From positions 1 to 37,189 of the forward strand of contig WSMU01000004.1 in the NCBI GenBank assembly GCA_013316395.1: 37,189 bases of DNA, in the 5' to 3' direction. The notes beneath the pieces are model-generated. The model was not told where the DNA came from. It saw only the letters and a program-made list of their open reading frames with translations, and searched no databases. Below are positions 6,967-13,203 of this stretch, piece by piece (the first letter of the stretch is position 1; each line of letters opens with the position of its first letter). The stretch is from Alphaproteobacteria bacterium (GTDB lineage Bacteria > Pseudomonadota > Alphaproteobacteria > Rs-D84). The position numbers and the translations under genes are program-made.

Positions 6967-7505
6967 TGAAAAAGATAGTTTTTATGTTGGGGTGTTTGTT
7001 CCCGGTCGCGGCGAATTCCATGGCGGATAGTACGCCGCCGGTATATGGGCGCCCGACACTCTATGGTGAATACGAGATTAGTGCCACAGATGCGCGCGTG
7101 GCCGCCAAGATGTATGGTGCAACGCCAAAAAATCCGGCGGCAAAGATGCCTGTAAAGCCCAAGGCAGTGATAGCTAAGAAGAATGTAAAAAAGAAAAAAG
7201 TCCAGAAGAAGACGGGTGCTAAAAAATCAGCGGCGCCGCGCGCTGTTACCGCGGTGGTTGAAAAAATTGAGGAGGCCCCCATTGTGGTGCCGGATGTTGT
7301 TCAAGCGCCGCCGCCTGCAAAAAAAGAAGTTGCGCCTGCAATGCCATCGGCAGAGGCGCTGGTTATCGCAGAATCTGCACGTCCAATGCGGGATGAAAAT
7401 TCTTATTGCATACGCCGTGCCTCCCAGGGCAAGGGCAAGCTGCCCGAGGGGTTTGTTCTGATGCCCGGTCGGCCTGATTTGATGAGTTGTGGCGACAAAG
7501 ACTAG
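6966..7505 (+). CDS. Secreted or periplasmic Lys/Ala/Pro-rich protein, unknown
   Basis: 179 residues. The N-terminus MKKIVFMLGCLFPVAANSMA looks like a Sec signal peptide with cleavage near 20. Next comes a short conserved-looking motif, PPVYGRPTLYGEYE, then a strongly basic low-complexity stretch (about 55-90, runs of K and A) and a Pro/Ala-rich segment with acidic residues. The last 35 residues contain two cysteines (SYCIRRAS, LMSCGDKD) that could form a disulfide. The basic region could bind peptidoglycan, LPS or nucleic acid; that is inference. The start is coupled to the preceding gene, and the stop overlaps that of trmB by 4 nt tail to tail. No family recognised. Confidence 0.75.
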   Translation: MKKIVFMLGCLFPVAANSMADSTPPVYGRPTLYGEYEISATDARVAAKMYGATPKNPAAKMPVKPKAVIAKKNVKKKKVQKKTGAKKSAAPRAVTAVVEKIEEAPIVVPDVVQAPPPAKKEVAPAMPSAEALVIAESARPMRDENSYCIRRASQGKGKLPEGFVLMPGRPDLMSCGDKD

Positions 7506-8134
7506 CTATTTTTGATTACAATATATTTTGGTGCCGTCGTTTCCGCCATGTTTTTTGCCTGATAGCGGGTGCGGATGATATCAAGGTCGGGTGTTTCAAA
7601 GACAAGGGATGCCTCGGCCGCGCGCTGGGTAATCCAATCGAAATAGCCCCAATGGTCTGTCCCGATTATTATTTCACCGTTTGGTGCCAGACGACCGGCC
7701 AGCAGTTCTAAAAATTCCTTTTGCAACAGGCGACGTTTTTCATGCCGTGCCTTGGGCCAGGGGTCGGGGTGCAGTACCCAAATCTGGTCGAATTTTGTCT
7801 TGTTTTCGCGCAGTATTATGCGGACATCGTCCGGCCAAATGCGTATGTTTTCATATTCGGGCAGCAGCCGATTGTCGGCATCCGTAATTGCCCCCAGCAG
7901 GGCTGCAACACCGTTTGCAAACGGCTCGGCACCGATAACAGTCTTGGTTGGATTCGCCAGCGCCAGTTCGCGAAGATGTTCGCCGGCGCCAAAACCTATC
8001 TCGAGTATTGCGGTATTAGTATCCGTGGCCGACGGTGCAAGTGCGGGCAACAGATTATTCATTAACCATTGCTTGCGTGCAGACAGTTTTTTTCCGTGGC
8101 GGCGTCCAAAAGTTCTTATTTCTTGTTTTTCCAT
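7502..8134 (-). CDS. trmB: tRNA (guanine-N7-)-methyltransferase TrmB
   Basis: 210 residues, the usual TrmB length. It methylates guanosine 46 at N7 in the variable loop of several tRNAs with SAM as donor. Visible motifs are the SAM-binding loop LEIGFGAGEHL, E-P-F following the second strand (GAEPFANG), the family signature HPDPWPKARHEKRRL and the C-terminal GTDHWGYFDW. ATG 8134 has no Shine-Dalgarno sequence and sits seven bases after a -10 box on the minus strand, so the message is probably leaderless. Divergent from gltX. Its stop overlaps the stop of the opposite gene by 4 nt. Confidence 0.96.
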   Translation of the reverse strand: MEKQEIRTFGRRHGKKLSARKQWLMNNLLPALAPSATDTNTAILEIGFGAGEHLRELALANPTKTVIGAEPFANGVAALLGAITDADNRLLPEYENIRIWPDDVRIILRENKTKFDQIWVLHPDPWPKARHEKRRLLQKEFLELLAGRLAPNGEIIIGTDHWGYFDWITQRAAEASLVFETPDLDIIRTRYQAKNMAETTAPKYIVIKNS

Positions 8135-8141
8135 GGAAGCT

Positions 8142-8170
8142 AGTATAAAATTCCAAAATCAATAAAACAA
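8142..8170 (-). promoter_or_regulatory. trmB promoter, predicted leaderless
   Basis: On the minus strand TTGTTT (8170-8165), 17-bp spacer, TATACT (8147-8142). The expected transcript start coincides with the A of ATG 8134. A TATAAA on the plus strand at 8144-8149 overlaps the same box and may serve gltX. Confidence 0.55.
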
Positions 8171-8182
8171 GGTTAATTAAAT

Positions 8183-9760
8183 ATGAGACAAGGTTTACCT
8201 GCTGACTTGATTGCCAGAATATTGGGTGGCGCCCCAAAATATACAATTGCAGAGCTGGAGGAAAAGTTCCCGCCCCGTAATTTAAAAGAAGGGGCCTTTG
8301 TAACCAGATTTGCCCCAAGTCCCACGGGGTTTATGCATTTGGGGGGGCTCTACGGAGCGCTGATTGACTGTAAGCTGGCGCGGCAGACCGATGGCGTGTT
8401 TATGTTGCGTATAGAAGATACGGATACCAAGCGCGAAGTGGAAAGTGCGGTTGATATAATTGTTTCATCCATGCACCGATTCGGTCTGGGGTATAATAAT
8501 GATGATGCATACGGGCCATATTATCAGTCGCAGCGCCGTGATATTTATCACAGTGTCGCCGCGCATCTTATGGCGACTGGGCGTGCATATCCGTGCTTTT
8601 TGACGGCAACGGACATGGAAAAGATTCGTGAAAACCAAAAGGCGGCGGGATTTGCAACGGGTATATATGGCGAATTTGCACGTGACCGTGATTTGACGGA
8701 TGATGAAATTGCGGCGCGTCTGGATGCAGGGGAAAAGCCGTCAGTTCGGCTATACTCCGAAGGTAACCCGGAGCGTCGAATATTCTGCAAGGATGCGGTT
8801 CGCGGCTCTATCGGTTTTCCGGAAAATAACGAAGATGTTGTTCTTATCAAATCGAATGACGGCTTGCCGACTTATCATTTTGCCCATTTATGCGATGACC
8901 ACTTTATGCGTACAACGCATGTTGTCCGTGGTGAGGAATGGCTGCCGTCGTTCCCGTTGCATACGGCGCTGTTCCGCATGATGGAATGGATGCCGCCGAT
9001 GTATATCCATACATCTACTATTGATAAAATTGATGCAGAAACGGGAAAGCAGAGAAAGCTGTCGAAGCGTAAAGACCCGGAGGCAAACGTGGAATATTTT
9101 CTGCGTGACGGTTGGCCGGTTCAGGCGGTGCTAGAATATTTGGGAAATATCGCGGCATCGGGCTATGAAGAGGCCAAGGCCAAGGGCCAGGTAAAGTCTA
9201 TCTGGGATTATGAGATGCGTCCTAAAAAGATTCCTATGTCGGGTGCGCTATTTGATATGAAAAAATTGGAATGGTGGTCCAAGGAGTTTATTGCAACCCT
9301 GGCGGTTGATGACTTGGTCGCGTATGTTGTTGCCTGGGCTGATGAGTTTGGTGGCGATACCGAAAAGATGCAGGTGGCGGATACTGATTATCTGCGCGCT
9401 GTTTTAGCGATAGAGCGTGACAACCCTAAGCGTATTCGCAAAGACTTTGTCACATGGCGCCAGACCCTGGAAACAGTTGCGTTTTTCTGGGATGCGCTGT
9501 ATGTGGTAAATGGTGAATTTGAATATAACAAAGACATATTGCGGGAGTTTTTGAATGTATATGACCCGGCCGATGACAAGGATGCATGGTGGGCAAAAAT
9601 GGTCGCGATTGCCGAAAAATTTGGGGTTAAAAATGGTGATGTTGCAATGAATTTGCGTGTTGCGTTATCTGGGCGCACTAACACGCCAGACCTGTATTCA
9701 ATAATATCTGTAATGGGTGCCGACAGGGTTCGTGGCAGAATAGGGGGGATTTTAAAATGA
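8183..9760 (+). CDS. gltX: Glutamyl-tRNA synthetase, clostridial-like type
   Basis: 525 residues, class I aminoacyl-tRNA synthetase charging tRNA with glutamate. The HIGH-type motif is HLGG at 52-55 within RFAPSPTGFMHLGG, and the KMSKS-type motif is KLSKR at 292-296, followed by KDPEANVEYF. A preceding extension of about 38 residues (IAELEEKFPPRNLKEGAFVTRF) and the wording VRGEEWLPS and GKQRKLSKRKDPEA resemble, from memory, the 550-residue GluRS of Clostridia more than standard alphaproteobacterial GluRS, suggesting horizontal replacement. With gatCAB in the same window it probably also charges tRNA(Gln) with Glu. AAGG lies 10 nt before ATG 8183. The stop overlaps the next start (ATGA). Confidence 0.95.
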   Translation: MRQGLPADLIARILGGAPKYTIAELEEKFPPRNLKEGAFVTRFAPSPTGFMHLGGLYGALIDCKLARQTDGVFMLRIEDTDTKREVESAVDIIVSSMHRFGLGYNNDDAYGPYYQSQRRDIYHSVAAHLMATGRAYPCFLTATDMEKIRENQKAAGFATGIYGEFARDRDLTDDEIAARLDAGEKPSVRLYSEGNPERRIFCKDAVRGSIGFPENNEDVVLIKSNDGLPTYHFAHLCDDHFMRTTHVVRGEEWLPSFPLHTALFRMMEWMPPMYIHTSTIDKIDAETGKQRKLSKRKDPEANVEYFLRDGWPVQAVLEYLGNIAASGYEEAKAKGQVKSIWDYEMRPKKIPMSGALFDMKKLEWWSKEFIATLAVDDLVAYVVAWADEFGGDTEKMQVADTDYLRAVLAIERDNPKRIRKDFVTWRQTLETVAFFWDALYVVNGEFEYNKDILREFLNVYDPADDKDAWWAKMVAIAEKFGVKNGDVAMNLRVALSGRTNTPDLYSIISVMGADRVRGRIGGILK

Positions 9761-10503
9761 CAAAGTCAAAAAAACAGGTAAAGACAAAGCTGAAGGCGGT
9801 CAAAAGCGATTCTCACGCCAGCCGCATGCTAAAGGTATTGCGTGCGACAGGGCTGTTCCGGTGGGAGCGCCCCAGCACAAAATCCGAAGAGGTTTTGAAT
9901 ATCTTAACGCATGGTATCGGTATTGGCTTGGCGATTGCGGGCCTGACGCTGCTGGTGGTGTTTGCAGTGCTGGCGCAAAATACATGGGCGATTGTGTCAT
10001 GTGCGATATTTGGTCTGACAATGTTTACACTGTATTTTGGTTCTACCATGTGTCATGCGATGATAGGGCAAAAGTCCGAATGCTTTTTCGAAGTCTGGGA
10101 CAGTGTTGCGATTTATGCACTGATTGCGGGAACTTATACACCGTTTTGCCTGGTAAATTTGCGGGGCGGCTTGGGCTGGACGGTTTTTGGCATATTGTGG
10201 GCGATAACAATATTCGGGGCCGTGATGAAAATCGCACGCCCAAAGCAGCAGCCAAAATGGATGGTTGCCCTTTATCTGGTTATGGGCTGGACACTTGTGT
10301 TCATATTGCCGGCAATGTTGCATCATATATCTGCGCGCGCCATGTGGTTTATTCTGGCGGGCGGCCTGTCTTATAGCTTGGGTGTGATATTTTACCTGTG
10401 GCGCAAAATGAAGTACTCGCATGCTGTATGGCATTTGTTCGTAATTGCCGGCACAGTCTGCTTCTTTTTCGCAGTTCTGTTTGGATGTATTATTGATTTT
10501 TAG
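9757..10503 (+). CDS. Hemolysin III / PAQR-family membrane protein (TrhA-like)
   Basis: 248 residues. After a basic N-terminus of about 45 residues come seven hydrophobic segments. Family landmarks are ILTHGIGIGLAIAGL, STMCHAMI (the usual S-x3-H), DSVAIYALIAGTYTPF and HAVWHLFVIAGT near the end; these histidines and the aspartate form the metal site of the PAQR/CREST superfamily. Bacterial members act in membrane energetics and lipid homeostasis; the hemolysin name is historical and toxin activity is not implied. The start overlaps the gltX stop by 4 nt (ATGA), so it is coupled to gltX, a functionally unrelated gene. No terminator is evident between 10504 and the promoter at 10532. Confidence 0.9.
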   Translation: MTKSKKQVKTKLKAVKSDSHASRMLKVLRATGLFRWERPSTKSEEVLNILTHGIGIGLAIAGLTLLVVFAVLAQNTWAIVSCAIFGLTMFTLYFGSTMCHAMIGQKSECFFEVWDSVAIYALIAGTYTPFCLVNLRGGLGWTVFGILWAITIFGAVMKIARPKQQPKWMVALYLVMGWTLVFILPAMLHHISARAMWFILAGGLSYSLGVIFYLWRKMKYSHAVWHLFVIAGTVCFFFAVLFGCIIDF

Positions 10504-10531
10504 TCGTTACGGCGCCGGTGTGTTTTTATAC

Positions 10532-10560
10532 TTGAAGAAAATGCAGAAAACTTGTATAAT
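10532..10560 (+). promoter_or_regulatory. Strong predicted promoter upstream of a short terminated transcript
   Basis: TTGAAG at 10532-10537, 17-bp spacer, TATAAT at 10555-10560. CTTGT (10551-10555) and ACAAG (10564-10568) flank the -10 box as a small inverted repeat. A second TATAAT is at 10578-10583 without a good -35. Predicted start about 10567. Confidence 0.6.
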
Positions 10561-10566
10561 ATAACA

Positions 10567-10625
10567 AGAATATAGTGTATAATATATGCCTAATCCAAAC
10601 CACCGTTTAAATTGGTGGTTTTTTT
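10567..10625 (+). ncRNA. Candidate small RNA or regulatory leader
   Basis: Between the promoter at 10532-10560 and the terminator at 10597-10625 lies room for a transcript of about 59 nt without an open frame. Bases 10588-10612 are complementary, with one G-U pair and one mismatch, to 10676-10700, which includes the Shine-Dalgarno site of the gene at 10707. The RNA could act in trans on that mRNA, or the two arms could pair in one read-through transcript. Expression is not shown by sequence. Confidence 0.35.
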
Positions 10626-10700
10626 GATTTCAAAACATCAGATTTTCTGCCATTCTCCCCAGGAATATATGCCTAATTTAAACGGTGGTTTGAGTTAGGC
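10588..10700. repeat. 25-bp imperfect inverted repeat with 63-bp spacer
   Basis: Arm 1 is 10588-10612 and arm 2 is 10676-10700; 23 of 25 positions match as inverted copies. In addition AATATATGCCTAAT occurs as a direct repeat at 10581-10594 and 10664-10677, and arm 2 is itself bordered by GCCTAA (10671-10676) and TTAGGC (10695-10700). The spacer encodes nothing recognisable. It could be a regulatory duplication or the remnant of a small repeated element. Confidence 0.85.
10597..10625 (+). terminator. Rho-independent terminator
   Basis: Stem AAACCACC (10597-10604) with GGTGGTTT (10614-10621), 9-nt loop, then seven T residues (10619-10625). It would end the short transcript from the promoter at 10532 and also anything reading on from gltX. 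Confidence 0.8.
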
Positions 10701-10706
10701 ACTTAT

Positions 10707-10928
10707 ATGATGACAAGATATACTTTTGCGGTTTTTATATCTCTTTTCTTTTCAATGGCGGCGCTGGGGGCAACTGCATCGAATGGGATTGCATCTGCGG
10801 CATACGTGCAGGAATCTGTATCCAAAAAAGTTGATACCAGTGCATCTGCCAATCAAACAATGCAGGGGAACTATACCGTGTCTGGAACGCTGACCGTGCC
10901 GACACCGCCATTACCACCCAAAGAGTAG
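10707..10928 (+). CDS. Small secreted protein with tail-fibre-like tail, unknown
   Basis: 73 residues. The N-terminus MMTRYTFAVFISLFFSMAALGA is a likely Sec signal peptide. The mature part has AAYVQESVSKKVDTSASANQ and ends in TMQGNYTVSGTLTVPTPPLP, which resembles short repeats seen in phage tail-fibre or collar proteins. The neighbouring repeat protein has a comparable start after its signal peptide (NVEYIHQAIKQKW), so the two may share an anchoring or assembly module. The Shine-Dalgarno AGG at 10697-10699 lies inside arm 2 of the inverted repeat, so pairing with arm 1 would hide it. The stop is 2 nt before the next start. Function unknown. Confidence 0.65.
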   Translation: MMTRYTFAVFISLFFSMAALGATASNGIASAAYVQESVSKKVDTSASANQTMQGNYTVSGTLTVPTPPLPPKE

Positions 10929-10930
10929 TT

Positions 10931-12997
10931 ATGAAACGCCTTTTGTTTTTATTGTTTTTTCTGCTGTTTCCGATATATGGATATTGCGCCAGTATTGTTA
11001 ATGTTGAATATATTCACCAGGCAATAAAACAAAAATGGAATGTTGATATCCCATATAGTGCGGAGCTGGAAAATCCAAAAATAGCGGCAAATATGAAATA
11101 TTTGCTGACGATGATTGATCGTGCGAACGCGCGCCTGAATGGTTTTGAAACCACAACCTATGGTGATAATGCGACGTATGCAACATTGGCGGCGGCCGAT
11201 ACGATTGCCGCCGATGCCGCGGTTCAGGATTTGATAGCAGAAATGGAATATCCTTTTTCGTTTGCTTCGAAAAGTAATAGCACCAGCTTTTCTTTCAAAA
11301 TAGGTGCGGCTGGTACATTTTATGTTGATTGGGGTGATGGCACGGTTGAGCGATATGAAAAAAATAATACTTCCTTGCAAACAATCAGTCATACGTATTC
11401 GGATGCGGTATCCAATTATAAAATTAGACTGGGGGGCAGGGCGACTGCTTATAGTGATAAAGTTGCTATATCGTTTGCTGGTGCTAGTATTTGTTCTTTA
11501 AAAAGTATCGAGGGGTCACTGGGAGAGATTTTTCCATACGATGAAAATCTTAATTTTGCCGACACATTTAACCTTTGTAGAGGTTTAACGGACATCCCGG
11601 AAAATTTATTTGCAGGAATTCAAGGTGCTCCGACAGCAAACATGTTCGAGGGAACATTTCGTTATTGTAGTAGTTTAACTTCTATCCCGGAGAATTTATT
11701 CGCTGGGATACAGGGGGCGCCGGCAAAGAATGTGTTCCGCGAGACATTTAGCGGCTGTAGTGGTTTAACGAGTATCCCGGAGAAATTATTCGTGGGTATT
11801 CAGGGGGCGCCGGCATCCTATATGTATAGCAACACATTTTATGATTGTAGTGGCTTAACAGGAAGTATTCCAGAGAATTTATTTGCAGGAATCCGTGGAG
11901 CACCAGCGGACCGCATGTTCTTCTATACATTTGATGGTTGCAGCGGTTTAACAGGAAGTATCCCGGCAAATTTATTCGCGGGAATCCAAGGTGCTCCGGC
12001 AAGCGGTATGTTTCAGGGTACATTTGATGGTTGCAGCGGTTTAACAGGAAGTATCCCGGCAAATTTATTCGCGGGAATCCAAGGTGCGCCGGCACAGAGT
12101 ATGTTTGAGAGCACATTTTTTGCTTGCGACGGTTTAACTTCTATTCCGGAAAATTTATTCGCGGGTATCCAAGGTGCGCCGGCAGAGAGAATGTTCAGCG
12201 GCACATTTAGCAGTTGTAGCGGATTAGCGAGTATCCCGGAGAATTTATTTGCAGGTATCCAGGGTGCGCCAGCAGTTCGTATGTTTTACAGCACATTTGA
12301 TGGCTGTAGCGGATTAACGAGTATCCCGGAGAATTTATTCGCCGGTATCCGTGGTGCTCCGGCACAGAGTATGTTCAGCAGCACATTTTCTGGTTGCAAC
12401 GGTTTAACTTCTATTCCGGAAAATTTATTCGCCGGTATCCGTGGTGCGCCGGCACAGAGTATGTTTAGTCGCACATTTTCTGGGTGCAGTGGTTTAACCG
12501 GCAGTATCCCGGAGAATTTATTCGCCGGTATCCGTGGTGCTCCGGCACAGAGTATGTTCTTCGACACATTTTCTGGTTGCAACGGTTTAACTTCTATTCC
12601 GGAAAATTTATTCGCGGGTATAAAAGGCGTTCCGGCTAAGAATATGTTTGATGGCACATTTAACGGTTGTAGCGGATTAACTGGCAGTATTCCGGACAGA
12701 TTATTTGGTGATATCCAAGGTGCTCCGGCGAGCGGTATGTTTAGCTACACATTTTCTGGTTGCGGCGGTTTAACAAGTATCCCGGAGAATTTATTTGCAG
12801 GAATTCAGGGTGCGCCGGCAGTTCGTATGTTTTACAGGACATTTTATGATTGCAGCGGTTTAACCGGGCCATCTGCGCGGATAAATGGTGAATATTTATA
12901 TAATATATGGCCGAATAATATAAGTGATATGAGTTATATGTATGTTGGCGCGCGCGGGTTAAGTGATTATTCCGAAATACCGGCGGGCATGAAGTAG
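10931..12997 (+). CDS. BspA-like leucine-rich-repeat surface protein
   Basis: 688 residues. MKRLLFLLFFLLFPIYGYCA is a signal peptide. Residues about 100-185 form a PKD-like beta domain (FYVDWGDGTVERY, then HTYSDAVSNYKIRLGG), a common N-terminal partner of BspA/DUF285-type repeats. From about 215 to 645 run 14 leucine-rich repeats of 30-31 residues, consensus SIPENLFAGIQGAPAxxMFxxTFxGCxGLT. Variation is concentrated in the residues just before and after MF and after TF. The tail (WPNNISDMSYMYVGARGLSDYSEIPAGMK) recalls DUF285. Such proteins are cell-surface adhesins or binding proteins. No sortase motif, autotransporter barrel or known C-terminal sorting domain is visible, so the export route past the inner membrane is unclear. 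Base composition is more AT-rich than in neighbouring genes. Confidence 0.85.
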   Translation: MKRLLFLLFFLLFPIYGYCASIVNVEYIHQAIKQKWNVDIPYSAELENPKIAANMKYLLTMIDRANARLNGFETTTYGDNATYATLAAADTIAADAAVQDLIAEMEYPFSFASKSNSTSFSFKIGAAGTFYVDWGDGTVERYEKNNTSLQTISHTYSDAVSNYKIRLGGRATAYSDKVAISFAGASICSLKSIEGSLGEIFPYDENLNFADTFNLCRGLTDIPENLFAGIQGAPTANMFEGTFRYCSSLTSIPENLFAGIQGAPAKNVFRETFSGCSGLTSIPEKLFVGIQGAPASYMYSNTFYDCSGLTGSIPENLFAGIRGAPADRMFFYTFDGCSGLTGSIPANLFAGIQGAPASGMFQGTFDGCSGLTGSIPANLFAGIQGAPAQSMFESTFFACDGLTSIPENLFAGIQGAPAERMFSGTFSSCSGLASIPENLFAGIQGAPAVRMFYSTFDGCSGLTSIPENLFAGIRGAPAQSMFSSTFSGCNGLTSIPENLFAGIRGAPAQSMFSRTFSGCSGLTGSIPENLFAGIRGAPAQSMFFDTFSGCNGLTSIPENLFAGIKGVPAKNMFDGTFNGCSGLTGSIPDRLFGDIQGAPASGMFSYTFSGCGGLTSIPENLFAGIQGAPAVRMFYRTFYDCSGLTGPSARINGEYLYNIWPNNISDMSYMYVGARGLSDYSEIPAGMK
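11575..12864 (+). repeat. 14 tandem 90-93-bp LRR-coding repeats
   Basis: Successive copies are close at DNA level. The stretches beginning at 12321 and 12504 (offset 183 bp, two units) match over about 105 bases except for a few positions around the variable residues. This indicates recent duplication and possible copy-number change by recombination. Confidence 0.9.
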
Positions 12998-13128
12998 CGG
13001 GGTGTGAAAAATCTTATTTTCTATTGATTTGGCGGTGATAAAGATATAAAATGCAAAAGATATGAAAAAAATTGGTTTTATTTTTGTAACCACCGCCACG
13101 ACGACCCCTTTGGGGGTGTAATTTCTAT

Positions 13129-13156
13129 TTGCGGATTTTTTCGCGCGCGATATAAT
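13129..13156 (+). promoter_or_regulatory. Predicted thrS promoter
   Basis: TTGCGG at 13129-13134, 16-bp spacer, TATAAT at 13151-13156; leader of about 40 nt with AGGGG before ATG 13204. The rest of the 206-bp gap after 12997 holds a small ACCCC/GGGGGT hairpin (13104-13116) and nothing else recognised. Confidence 0.45.
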
Positions 13157-13203
13157 CAAAACAATTTAAAATGAAACATACTTAATATCAGGGGTAATAT
13201 ATT

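Noticed and set aside
11575..12864. Regular repeats as a CRISPR array
   Set aside because: Repeats are continuous coding units without unique spacers and keep one open frame.
11575..12864. Variable codons as a diversity-generating retroelement target
   Set aside because: No reverse transcriptase or template repeat in the window, and substitutions are not restricted to adenine positions.
13000..13203. T-box or riboswitch leader before thrS
   Set aside because: No T-box sequence or terminator/antiterminator pair is visible; the ACCCC/GGGGGT hairpin at 13104-13116 is short and lacks a T run.
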